A DNA stretch of 39,171 bases from Proteobacteria bacterium SG_bin5. Lineage in GTDB: Bacteria > Pseudomonadota > Alphaproteobacteria > Sphingomonadales > Sphingomonadaceae. Within the stretch, counting starts at the first letter, position 1; each line of letters opens with the position of its first letter. The stretch lies in contig LWDI01000004.1 of the NCBI GenBank assembly GCA_002083475.1, positions 1 through 39,171 of the forward strand. The letters run 5' to 3'. Below, piece after piece: positions 24,548 to 32,093 of this stretch. The notes beneath the pieces were generated by a model that was not told where the DNA came from, did not search any database, and saw nothing but the letters and a program-made list of their open reading frames with translations. The position numbers were made by a program, and so were the translations under genes.

Positions 24548-25267
24548 TCAGCCGGGCGGCAGCCAGTCGAGATCATGCGCGGGGCGCGCGCCCTGGCCGC
24601 CCGCGCGTTCGAGCCCGGCGGGGTCGATCAGCCGCACGCGCCCGCCGTCGCGCTCGATCAACCCTTCCTGCGCGAGCAGCCGCAGCATCCGGTTGACATG
24701 GACGGCGGTGAGCCCGGTCGCGTCGCCGATTTCTTCCTGGGTCAGCCCCAGCGTGAAATTGGTCGCGCCGCTCTCCCCCAAGCGGCGGCGCAGTTCGACG
24801 AGCACCCCGGCGACGCGCGCCTTGGCCGAATGCCGCCCGAGCGACGCGAGCCGATCGGCGAGCGCCACCTGCGCCATCTGCGCGTCCGCCAGCAGCAGCG
24901 CGCCGAGCCGGGGATGCGCGGCGATCAGCGCGCCGAGCGCGGCGCGCTCGACCGGCGCGACGCTCGCATCGGTCAGCGCGGCGATCGTCTCGGGCGCTTG
25001 GCCATAAGCGAGATTGGCCATGCCCACCAAATCGCCCGGAAAATAAAAGCGCAAGATTTGCCGACTGCCCTCGCCGGTGAGCATATAGCTCATCAACATG
25101 CCGCGCTGGAGCACATAGATTTCGGCGACGGGCTCCTGCGCGCGCTGCAAGGTCATGCCCCGGCGATAGCTGCGCTCGCGCGCCCCCAGCGCGGCGAGCG
25201 CCGCGCGTTCTTCTTCCCTGAGCGGCACCAGTCGCCCCAACCGGTCCGCCAAACTCCCTGTCGCCAC
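24548..25267 (-). CDS. Crp/Fnr-family transcription regulator
   Basis: A 239-residue regulator with an N-terminal cyclic-nucleotide-binding-like beta roll (about 20-125, including FYFPGDLVGMANLAYG) and a C-terminal helix-turn-helix LTQEEIGDATGLTAVHVNRMLRLL at about 175-198. No cysteine cluster of the FNR iron-sulfur type is visible in this product, and the ligand is unknown. I prefer the GTG at 25267, which has GGAAGG six bases upstream. A TTG at 25342 would add 25 residues of unlikely sequence. It follows no gene closely on its strand and diverges from murA. Its target sites cannot be identified here. Confidence 0.88.
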   Translation of the reverse strand: MATGSLADRLGRLVPLREEERAALAALGARERSYRRGMTLQRAQEPVAEIYVLQRGMLMSYMLTGEGSRQILRFYFPGDLVGMANLAYGQAPETIAALTDASVAPVERAALGALIAAHPRLGALLLADAQMAQVALADRLASLGRHSAKARVAGVLVELRRRLGESGATNFTLGLTQEEIGDATGLTAVHVNRMLRLLAQEGLIERDGGRVRLIDPAGLERAGGQGARPAHDLDWLPPG

Positions 25268-25402
25268 TTTTGGCCTTCCCAAGCCCTTGATTATTGGCGT
25301 GTCAAAGCAGTCGGCAAGCTTATGTGCATTAAAGTCGATCAAGGCTCGGCTCGATCGTCGCGATCACGGCGGGCGCGGGTCGCCGCCGCTGGCGCGCGGC
25401 GC

Positions 25403-25457
25403 TGTGATCGAATTTCTCGCCCCAGGGGTGATTCCACCGGCGATGATTTCGCTCTAG
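25403..25457. repeat. Partial copy of the 23785-23888 palindromic element upstream of murA
   Basis: GTGATTCCACC (25428-25438) and TTTCGCTCTAG (25447-25457) match the right half of the element between the acidic-protein gene and ruvA. The left half is missing or degraded. It ends 10 bases before the murA start, so it lies in the murA leader. The rest of the 200-base Crp-murA gap shows no gene. Confidence 0.5.
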
Positions 25458-25467
25458 AAGCGCGGGG

Positions 25468-26751
25468 ATGGACCGAATCCTGATCCGCGGCGGCAATCGC
25501 TTGGCCGGCCGCCTGCCCATCTCCGGCGCGAAAAATGCCGCGCTCACCCTGATGCCTTGCGCGCTGCTGACCGAGGAGCCGCTGACGCTGCGCAATCTGC
25601 CGCGCCTGGCCGATGTCGATACCTTCGGGCATTTGCTCAACCAGCTCGGCGTCTCGACGCTGATCGAAGGCGCGCGGCCCGAGGATTTCGGCCGGGTGAT
25701 GACGCTGCGCGCGAGCCGGCTGACCTCGACCGTCGCGCCCTATGACATCGTGCGCAAGATGCGCGCCTCGATCCTGGTGCTGGGGCCGCTCGTCGCGCGC
25801 GCGGGCGAGGCGACGGTGTCGCTGCCCGGCGGCTGCGCGATCGGCAACCGGCCGATCGACCTGCATCTGAAGGCGCTCGAGGCGATGGGCGCGCGGATCG
25901 AGCTCGCCGCCGGCTATGTGAAGGCGGTCGCGCCCCAGGGTCGGTTGCCGGGCGGACGGGTGAGCTTCCCGATCGTCTCGGTCGGCGCGACCGAGAATGC
26001 GATCATGGCCGCCGTCACCGCCGCCGGATCGACCCGGATCGACAATGCCGCGCGCGAGCCCGAGATCGTCGATCTCTGCCGCTGCCTGGTCGCGATGGGC
26101 GCGGCGATCGAGGGGATCGGCACCGAAACGCTCGAAATCGAAGGGCGCGATCGGCTGCACGGCGCGACCTATGCGGTGATGCCCGATCGGATCGAGGCGG
26201 GCTCCTATGCCTGTGCCGCGGCGATCACCGGGGGGACGCTCGATCTGGTCGGCGCGCGCGCGAGCGAGATGCAGGCGACGGTCGACGCGCTGGTGGCGGC
26301 GGGCGTCGAGATCGAGCAGCGGCAGGAGGTGCTCCACGTCTCGGCCAAGAACGGCATCGCGCCGCTCGAACTCTCGACCGCGCCCTTCCCCGGCTTCGCG
26401 ACCGACATGCAGGCGCAGTTCATGGCGCTGCTCACCCGCGCGCACGGCGCGAGCGTGCTGACCGAGACGATTTTCGAGAATCGTTACATGCACGTGCCCG
26501 AACTCGCGCGGATGGGGGCGGATATTCGCGTCTCGGGCCGCACGGCGGTGGTGCGCGGGGTCGATCGGCTGATCGGCGCGCCGGTGATGGCGACCGATTT
26601 GCGCGCCTCGATGAGCTTGATCCTCGCCGGGCTGGCGGCGGAGGGCGAGACGCAGGTCAACCGCGTCTATCACCTCGATCGCGGTTATGAGCGGCTGGAA
26701 GAGAAATTGAGCGCGGTGGGCGCCGATATCGAGCGGGTGAGCGACGGGTGA
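25468..26751 (+). CDS. murA: UDP-N-acetylglucosamine 1-carboxyvinyltransferase
   Basis: MurA transfers enolpyruvate from PEP to UDP-GlcNAc, the first committed step of peptidoglycan synthesis, in the cytoplasm. The 427-residue protein has the family length. SGAKNAAL supplies Lys 22 and Asn 23, and the catalytic loop GGCAIGNRPID has Cys 123, so it should be the fosfomycin-sensitive Cys type. Other signatures include ATENAIMAAV, DRIEAGSYACAAAITGG and FPGFATDMQAQFMALL. The ATG is preceded by GAAGCGCGGGG. It is followed by a clear hairpin terminator. Confidence 0.97.
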   Translation: MDRILIRGGNRLAGRLPISGAKNAALTLMPCALLTEEPLTLRNLPRLADVDTFGHLLNQLGVSTLIEGARPEDFGRVMTLRASRLTSTVAPYDIVRKMRASILVLGPLVARAGEATVSLPGGCAIGNRPIDLHLKALEAMGARIELAAGYVKAVAPQGRLPGGRVSFPIVSVGATENAIMAAVTAAGSTRIDNAAREPEIVDLCRCLVAMGAAIEGIGTETLEIEGRDRLHGATYAVMPDRIEAGSYACAAAITGGTLDLVGARASEMQATVDALVAAGVEIEQRQEVLHVSAKNGIAPLELSTAPFPGFATDMQAQFMALLTRAHGASVLTETIFENRYMHVPELARMGADIRVSGRTAVVRGVDRLIGAPVMATDLRASMSLILAGLAAEGETQVNRVYHLDRGYERLEEKLSAVGADIERVSDG

Positions 26752-26782
26752 GGCTTGGGAAGTCGAAAGGCCCTCACCCAAA

Positions 26783-26811
26783 CCCTCTCCCGTAAACGGG
26801 AGAGGGCTTTA
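26783..26811 (+). terminator. Hairpin terminator of murA
   Basis: CCCTCTCCCGT (26783-26793) pairs perfectly with ACGGGAGAGGG (26796-26806) around two A bases and is followed by CTTTA. It begins 32 bases after the murA stop. It may also be the first, altered unit of the following tandem array. Confidence 0.65.
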
Positions 26812-26822
26812 CGCAGCGCGGG

Positions 26823-26960
26823 GCGCTAGCCCTCTTCCCGTGGGGGAGGAGGTTGGGTGAGTAGCGCGGGGCGCTAGCCCTCTCCCCCTTGGGGGGAGAG
26901 GGTTGGGTGAGTAGCGCGAAGCGCTAGCCCTCTCCCCCTTGGGGGAGAGGGTTGGGTGAG
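26823..26960. repeat. Tandem array of three 48-50 bp palindromic units before fhs
   Basis: Units start at 26823, 26871 and 26921, each with GCGCTAGCCCTC, a CTCCCCC/GGGGGAG hairpin and GGTTGGGTGAG, ending GTAGCGCG in the first two. The third unit is cut after GGTTGGGTGAG. The units differ by only a few bases, which suggests recent duplication. The array ends 30 bases before the fhs ATG. Confidence 0.85.
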
Positions 26961-26990
26961 GGGCCGGTCCAGGCGCGACAAGGGGGAAAA

Positions 26991-28649
26991 ATGCCAACCG
27001 ACATCGAAATCGCCGCCACCGTCCCGCTCGCCCCCATCGCCGAGATCGCCGTGCGCGCGGGCATCCCGGAAGACGCGATCGAGCCCTATGGCCGGCACAA
27101 GGCGAAGCTCGATATCGCGCGCCTCCCCGCGCCGGCCACACCCGGCAAGCTGATCCTGGTCACCGCGATCAACCCCACCCCGGCGGGCGAGGGCAAGACG
27201 ACGACCTCGATCGGCCTCGCCGACGCGCTAGGGCACGTCGGCAAGCGCGCGATGCTCGCGCTGCGCGAGCCCTCGCTCGGCCCGTGTTTCGGCACCAAGG
27301 GCGGCGCGACCGGGGGCGGGCGCGCGCAAGTCGCGCCGATGGTCGACATCAACCTCCACTTCACCGGCGATTTCCACGCGATCACCGCCGCCCACAATCT
27401 GCTCGGCAGCCTGATCGACAATCATCTTTACTGGGGCAATGCGCTCGACATCGACGCGCGCCGGGTGAGCTGGCGCCGCGTCGTCGACATGAACGACCGC
27501 GCGCTGCGCGAGGTAACGCTCGGCCTGGGCGGGGTCGCCAATGGCTATCCGCGCAGCGGCGGGTTCGACATCACCGTGGCCTCGGAAGTGATGGCGTGCC
27601 TGTGCCTTGCCGAAGATCTCGACGATTTGCGCGCGCGCCTTGCCCGGATCATCGTTGCCGAGACGCGCGATCGCCGGCCGGTGACCGCCGCCGATTTGAA
27701 GGCCGATGGCGCGATGGCGGCGCTGCTGGTCGAGGCGATCAAGCCCAATCTCGTCCAGACGCTCGAGCGGACCCCGGCGCTGATCCATGGCGGGCCGTTC
27801 GCCAATATCGCGCATGGCTGCAATTCGGTGATCGCGACGCGCACGGCGCTAGGGCTCGCCGATTATGTCGTCACCGAAGCCGGTTTCGGCGCCGATCTGG
27901 GCGCGGAGAAATTCTTCGACATCAAATGCCGCCAGGCGGGGCTCGCGCCCGCCGCCGCCGTGCTCGTCGCGACCGCGCGCGCGCTCAAGATGAACGGCGG
28001 CGTCGCCAAGGTCGATCTGGCGCGCGAGGATGCGGGCGCGGTCGCGCACGGGGCGGCCAATCTCACGCGCCATATCGAAAATCTGCGCGGCTTCGGCGTG
28101 CCGGTGGTGGTCGCGATCAACCTCTTCCCCGGCGACAGCGCGGCCGAACTCGCGGCGATCGAGGACGCGGCGGCGAGCGCGGGCGCGCAAGCGATCCGCT
28201 GCCGCCACTGGGCCGAGGGCGGCGCGGGGGCGACCGCGCTCGCCGAAGCCGTGGTGGCGCTGGCCGAGGCGCCGAGCGCGTTCGCCCCGCTCTACCCCGA
28301 TGATCTGCCGCTCGCCGCCAAGATCGAGACGATCGCGCGGCGGATTTATCGCGCGCAAGACGTGGCCTTCGCCCCCGGCGTCGCGGCGCAGCTCGCGCGC
28401 TGGGAACAGGCGGGGTTCGGCGCGCTGCCGATCTGCATGGCGAAGACGCAGTACAGCTTTTCCGCCGATCCCACGCTGCTCGGCGCGCCGAGCGGCTTCA
28501 CGCTGCCGGTGCGCGAGGTGCGGCTCGCGGCGGGGGCGGGCTTCGTCGTCGCGATCTGCGGCGAGCTGATGACGATGCCCGGCCTACCGCGTGTGCCGGC
28601 GGCGGAGGGGATCGGGGTGGCCAACGGCGCGGTGTTCGGGCTGTTCTGA
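26991..28649 (+). CDS. fhs: Formate--tetrahydrofolate ligase
   Basis: Fhs makes 10-formyl-tetrahydrofolate from formate, THF and ATP in the cytoplasm. The 552-residue protein matches the family length. It has the nucleotide loop TPAGEGKTTTSIGLADAL at about 60-77, EPSLGPCFGTKGGATGGG, HAITAAHNLL, and FGADLGAEKFFDIKC. The ATG at 26991 has AGGGGGAAAA immediately upstream; an upstream in-frame start at 26952 would begin inside the repeat array. It is probably monocistronic. A REP doublet follows its stop. Confidence 0.97.
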   Translation: MPTDIEIAATVPLAPIAEIAVRAGIPEDAIEPYGRHKAKLDIARLPAPATPGKLILVTAINPTPAGEGKTTTSIGLADALGHVGKRAMLALREPSLGPCFGTKGGATGGGRAQVAPMVDINLHFTGDFHAITAAHNLLGSLIDNHLYWGNALDIDARRVSWRRVVDMNDRALREVTLGLGGVANGYPRSGGFDITVASEVMACLCLAEDLDDLRARLARIIVAETRDRRPVTAADLKADGAMAALLVEAIKPNLVQTLERTPALIHGGPFANIAHGCNSVIATRTALGLADYVVTEAGFGADLGAEKFFDIKCRQAGLAPAAAVLVATARALKMNGGVAKVDLAREDAGAVAHGAANLTRHIENLRGFGVPVVVAINLFPGDSAAELAAIEDAAASAGAQAIRCRHWAEGGAGATALAEAVVALAEAPSAFAPLYPDDLPLAAKIETIARRIYRAQDVAFAPGVAAQLARWEQAGFGALPICMAKTQYSFSADPTLLGAPSGFTLPVREVRLAAGAGFVVAICGELMTMPGLPRVPAAEGIGVANGAVFGLF

Positions 28650-28678
28650 GCGCGCGACGCGGCCCTGCTCACCCAACA

Positions 28679-28761
28679 AGCGTCGCCCCAGCGAAAGCTG
28701 GGGCCCGGTGGCAAGGGAAGCGCTCCATTCATAAAGGCCCTGGCCTTCGCCAGGGCGACGT
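28679..28761. repeat. REP hairpin doublet after fhs
   Basis: A unit CGTCGCCCCAGCGAAAGCTG with closing GGGGCC at 28679-28706 faces an inverted unit AAAGGCCCTGGCCTTCGCCAG with GGCGACG at 28733-28761. They are separated by 26 bases. The second stem has matching base changes on both arms (CCCTGGC/GCCAGGG), so pairing is kept. It fills the convergent gap with the cyclophilin gene. Confidence 0.85.
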
Positions 28762-28775
28762 TTTGGCCTCGCGCG

Positions 28776-29630
28776 CTACCCGGCGCGCACCGGCACCGGC
28801 AGGTTGCACAGATCGGCGGCGTTCGCGGGCACGGTGAAAAAGGGCGGCTGGCGATTGGCGCGCGCCTCCAGATAAGCGGCGAAGGCCGGCGCCTGCGGGC
28901 GCAGATAAGTGAAACGCGGGCGCTCGCCCTCGGGCAAGTCGCTCGCGAGCGCGACTTGGCTGATCGGCACGCGCTGCTCGGCGCGCTCATATACCCCGAG
29001 CGCCCCGCCGCCGCGCGGCAAGCTGGCGAGCGCCGCCATCCCCTCGATCACCCGCCCGACCAGCGCGATGTTGCGATCGAGATGGCGCGGCGCATGGCCG
29101 ATCACCGTATAAAGATCGCCGCCGCTCCCCGTATCGGGCGCGAGATCGCGCGCGACGCCGACCATGGCATAGCAATGCGGCAACCATTGCCGCTTGCCGT
29201 CCCCCGCCACCGCCCAGCCGCCAGCGGTGAAGCCGGTCTTTGCCGCATAGGCATCGCGATAGGGATTCGCGCGGGCGGGCGGCGTCCACGCCCAATCATA
29301 TTCGGCCGGGGGCCGCGCCACGCCGGCGGCGGGCGGCTTCTTCTCGGTCGCGTCGCCCCATTGGGTGACGTAATTGTCCTGCACGCGGTAGATGGTCGCG
29401 TCCGCCCACCAGCCGGCGCGCGCGATCCGCTCGATATTGGCGACATGCGCCGGGGCGAGGTTGCGGGCGAGCCAGATCGTCACCCGCGCGCCCTTCACCC
29501 GCATCACCAGCAGATCCGCGGGCGGGATCGTCGCCCAGGCATCGGCGGGCGCCTCCTTCAGGATCGTCGCCGCATCGGGCTTGGCCGCCGCGCCGAGCAG
29601 GAGCGGGGCGAGGGAGAGGAGCCAGCGCAT
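28776..29630 (-). CDS. Secreted cyclophilin-type peptidyl-prolyl isomerase
   Basis: A 284-residue cyclophilin that should speed cis-trans proline isomerisation in the periplasm. The N-terminus MRWLLSLAPLLLGAAAKPD is a signal peptide with probable cleavage after AAA. The core has ARNLAPAHVANIERIARAGW and TIYRVQDNYVTQWGD, where the active-site Arg and Gln are conserved, then IGHAPRHLDRNIALVGRVI. It is longer than the minimal ~165-residue domain, with an insertion after the QWGD region and a C-terminal extension. I chose the ATG at 29630 because the signal peptide begins there; the ribosome-binding site is weak. A palindromic element lies 42 bases upstream. Confidence 0.88.
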   Translation of the reverse strand: MRWLLSLAPLLLGAAAKPDAATILKEAPADAWATIPPADLLVMRVKGARVTIWLARNLAPAHVANIERIARAGWWADATIYRVQDNYVTQWGDATEKKPPAAGVARPPAEYDWAWTPPARANPYRDAYAAKTGFTAGGWAVAGDGKRQWLPHCYAMVGVARDLAPDTGSGGDLYTVIGHAPRHLDRNIALVGRVIEGMAALASLPRGGGALGVYERAEQRVPISQVALASDLPEGERPRFTYLRPQAPAFAAYLEARANRQPPFFTVPANAADLCNLPVPVRAG

Positions 29631-29672
29631 GGGGCGCAGCGTGCCACCGCCGCGCCTGCGCGCCAAGTCGGC

Positions 29673-29948
29673 TTAGGGTCTAGACCTATAACTGGCAACG
29701 CCCTGGACGGAGCGGATTTTGGCGCAGGGCTAGGAGCGAGGAGGGAGCGATGCATCGTGCATCGTGACCGACGAGCGACGCCGCCTCTGCGCCAAAAGGC
29801 GCCCGCCGCGTGAGCGGTTGCGCTGGGAAAGCCGCCGGCGGCGTCGCTTGCTTGCGCGTAGCTGCAGCTACGCGTCTGCGCCGCGCTCCTTGCCGGCGGC
29901 CTTCCCAGCGCAATCCAGGGCATTGCCAGTTATAGGTCTAGACCCTAA
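29673..29948. mobile_element. 276-bp MITE-like element with ~35-bp terminal inverted repeats
   Basis: The ends are inverted copies of TTAGGGTCTAGACCTATAAC followed by TGGCAA, C or T, then GCCCTGGA: about 35 bases with one mismatch (29673-29707 and 29914-29948). Inside are two further stem arms: TTTTGGCGCAG with CTGCGCCAAAA, and GCGCTGGGAA with TTCCCAGCGC, the latter extended by GCCGCCGGC/GCCGGCGGC. A perfect palindrome GCGTAGCTGCAGCTACGC lies at the tip. No protein is encoded. It looks like a non-autonomous transposable element or a structured RNA; no target duplication is evident. Confidence 0.65.
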
Positions 29949-30343
29949 AGCTTCATAATCCGATCGGGCTTGGTTTTGTGCGCCAGAATTTGCACGACCC
30001 CATTCACCTGCACCGAGGCATTGGCGCTCTTATCGCCGTCTAGTTGATAATCGGCGGTATGGGTTTGGCCATCGGCCGGCGAAATATAGCGCACCACCAC
30101 CTTCGTGTTCCGGATCAGATTCATCTCCCGGAAATCCGGCTCGTCCTTGAGCAACTCGACCAGCTCGCAAGGTCCGTCACGAGTCCATTCGCGGCGACGG
30201 AAGCTTTTTTTCTCGAAATGGCATTGACTTTCGAGTTTATCGACGCGTGCCGGGATTTGCACATAGTTGACCGAACGATCGATGACGATCGCCGCGCTGC
30301 CCACCGCCAACAAACCGCCGCCAATCGCCAGACGAACCCACAT
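29945..30343 (-). CDS. Small membrane-anchored protein of unknown function
   Basis: A 132-residue protein that I do not recognise. The N-terminus MWVRLAIGGGLLAVGSAAIV is one membrane segment, probably an anchor. The rest is soluble and charged, with two cysteines (about 41 and 60) that could pair in the periplasm, and a beta-rich C-terminal half (RNTKVVVRYISPADGQTHTADYQL). GGGAGGG precedes the ATG at 30343. Base composition is lower in GC than most neighbours. The stop codon TAG lies within the end of the palindromic element, so the original C-terminus may have been changed by its arrival. Confidence 0.7.
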   Translation of the reverse strand: MWVRLAIGGGLLAVGSAAIVIDRSVNYVQIPARVDKLESQCHFEKKSFRRREWTRDGPCELVELLKDEPDFREMNLIRNTKVVVRYISPADGQTHTADYQLDGDKSANASVQVNGVVQILAHKTKPDRIMKL

Positions 30344-30380
30344 AGCGCCCTCCCTTGTTCGGCACGATATGTAGGTGAGC

Positions 30381-30405
30381 AACGATAATTAAGCGTTAAA
30401 ACGCT
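30381..30405 (-). terminator. Possible terminator after the PhyH-type gene
   Basis: On the minus strand AGCGTT-TT-AACGCT is followed by TTAATTAT. The hairpin is short but has the T-rich tail of an intrinsic terminator, about 100 bases beyond the PhyH stop. The neighbouring TGATCTTCGTGATCA (30405-30419) is an imperfect dyad that could be an operator. This 160-base gap is AT-richer than its surroundings. Confidence 0.35.
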
Positions 30406-30504
30406 GATCTTCGTGATCAAGCGTCGAGGATTTTGCGAACTGCTAAAGAGTGAATTCCAAAATCACCCTTCTTCGAGAACGCATGACTGGCGCGATGGGT
30501 CGAT

Positions 30505-31167
30505 TTAAACCCCGAGCCAAGCGAGCGGTGGCGGTAAGGCATCGGCGCTGTAATCGATCTGGAGCACGCGCCGCGCGCGCGGCCGGGCGGCGCGGGCCGA
30601 GGCGTGGAGAAGGGGCGTCGCATAGGCCCAAACATCCCCCGCCGCCGCCAAACAGGCGCGGCTGCCGTGCCGTGCCACGGTCGCCTCGATCGCGTCCTCC
30701 TCGATCCGCCCGAGCCGGTGCGAGCCGGGCGCCACGAGCAAGGGCGCATTGTCGGCATCGACCGGATCGAGATGAACGCGCAGCGTCACCATCCGCGCTA
30801 GCAGCGCGAAGGGCGGCTCGACATGAGTGACGCCGCGCTTCACGGTCCACGGCCCGAAGCCGGGTAGCGGGTGACGCGCGCGCACGGCGATGGTGCGGTC
30901 CTGATGCCAAGCGAGCGCCCAATTGGCCGCCGCGCTCTTGTCCAGCAGCAGCGCGCGCACCGGCCGCGCGCCGGGCAGCAGCGTGCCGGCGAGTGCGCCG
31001 AGCGGGCCGTGCAGCAGCTCGCTCAGCCCTGCCCGGCCCCACAGCCTTACCCCTGCCTGGCCGGCGGGCACATCGGCGAGCGCGGCTTCGAGCGCGCCCA
31101 AAACGCCAAGGGCGGCCCGATCGAGTCGGACCGCCCCCTCGCGCGCCAGCGTCGCCGCCGCGCTCAC
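30505..31167 (-). CDS. PhyH-family Fe(II)/2-oxoglutarate dioxygenase
   Basis: A 220-residue member of the phytanoyl-CoA dioxygenase family, which couples substrate hydroxylation to conversion of 2-oxoglutarate to succinate. The iron ligands are visible as His 88 and Asp 90 (AWHQDRT) and His 188 (TPLLHAS), with the 2-oxoglutarate Arg about eleven residues later (RARRVLQIDYS). The substrate is unknown. The GTG start overlaps the etfA stop by four bases (GTGA), so it is the last gene of the sucC-etf operon and probably translated by coupling. The coupling suggests co-expression with central respiration but not a shared reaction. Confidence 0.88.
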   Translation of the reverse strand: MSAAATLAREGAVRLDRAALGVLGALEAALADVPAGQAGVRLWGRAGLSELLHGPLGALAGTLLPGARPVRALLLDKSAAANWALAWHQDRTIAVRARHPLPGFGPWTVKRGVTHVEPPFALLARMVTLRVHLDPVDADNAPLLVAPGSHRLGRIEEDAIEATVARHGSRACLAAAGDVWAYATPLLHASARAARPRARRVLQIDYSADALPPPLAWLGV

Positions 31168-32093
31168 AATTTCTCGGTCAGCTCCGGCACGATCTTGAAC
31201 AAATCGCCGACCAGGCCGATGTCCGCCACCTGGAAGATCGGCGCGTCCTCGTCCTTGTTGATCGCGATGATCGTCTTGGAATCCTTCATCCCCGCCAGAT
31301 GCTGGATAGCGCCCGAAATGCCGACCGCGACATAGACTTCGGGCGCCACGATCTTACCCGTCTGGCCGACCTGATAGTCGTTGGGCACATAGCCCGCGTC
31401 GACCGCCGCGCGGCTCGCGCCGACCGCGGCGCCGAGCTTGTCGGCGAGCGGTTCGATCAGTTCCTGGAACTTCTCGCCCGAGCCGAGCGCGCGCCCGCCC
31501 GAGACGATGATCTTCGCGCTGGTGAGCTCGGGCCGCGCCGATTTGGCGAGTTCGGAGGAGACATGGGTCGAGAGCCCCTGATCGCCCGCGCCGCTCACCG
31601 CCTCTACGCCCGCGCTCCCGCCCTCGGCCGCCGCTTTTTCGAACGCGGTGCCGCGCACCGTCAGCACGAGCTTGGCGTCCGACGAGGTCACCGTCGCGAT
31701 CGCGTTGCCGGCGTAGATCGGGCGCGTGAAGGTCTTGTCGCCCTCGACCGACAGCACTTCCGAGATTTGCATCACGTCGAGCAAAGCGGCGACGCGCGGC
31801 GCGATGTTCTTGCCCGCGGTCGTCGCCGGCGCGACGAAGGCGTCATGCTCGGCCATCAGCCCCACGATCAAGGGCGCGACATTTTCGGCGAGCGCATGGC
31901 CATAAGCCGCGTCGTCCGCTACATGCACCTTGGCGACGCCCGCGATTTTCGCGGCGGCTTCCGCCACGCCGCCAACGCCCGCGCCCGCGACCAGCAGATG
32001 AACCTCGCCGAGCTTGCCGGCGGCGGTCACCGCCGCGAGCGTTGCGTCCTTGACGGCGGCGCCGTCATGCTCGACCCAAACCAGCGTCTTCAC
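31164..32093 (-). CDS. etfA: Electron transfer flavoprotein subunit alpha
   Basis: EtfA with EtfB carries electrons from acyl-CoA and other dehydrogenases to ETF:quinone oxidoreductase. The 309-residue protein has the N-terminal ETF domain and the C-terminal FAD site: SGGRALGSGEKF, VGASRAAVDAGYVPNDYQVGQ, and VAVGISGAIQHLAGM followed by IIAINKDEDAPIF. Its ATG overlaps the etfB stop by four bases and its stop overlaps the PhyH gene. It is a normal, complete gene. Confidence 0.97.
   Translation of the reverse strand: MKTLVWVEHDGAAVKDATLAAVTAAGKLGEVHLLVAGAGVGGVAEAAAKIAGVAKVHVADDAAYGHALAENVAPLIVGLMAEHDAFVAPATTAGKNIAPRVAALLDVMQISEVLSVEGDKTFTRPIYAGNAIATVTSSDAKLVLTVRGTAFEKAAAEGGSAGVEAVSGAGDQGLSTHVSSELAKSARPELTSAKIIVSGGRALGSGEKFQELIEPLADKLGAAVGASRAAVDAGYVPNDYQVGQTGKIVAPEVYVAVGISGAIQHLAGMKDSKTIIAINKDEDAPIFQVADIGLVGDLFKIVPELTEKL

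Noticed and set aside
25280..25342. FNR-type or Crp-type binding sites upstream of the Crp-family gene (TTGAT and ATCAA half sites).
   Set aside because: The half sites have the wrong spacing (nine or more bases instead of four), so no operator is claimed.
26823..26960. Regularly repeated units considered as a CRISPR array.
   Set aside because: The units are directly adjacent without unique spacers, only three in number, and each is itself palindromic; no cas gene is near.
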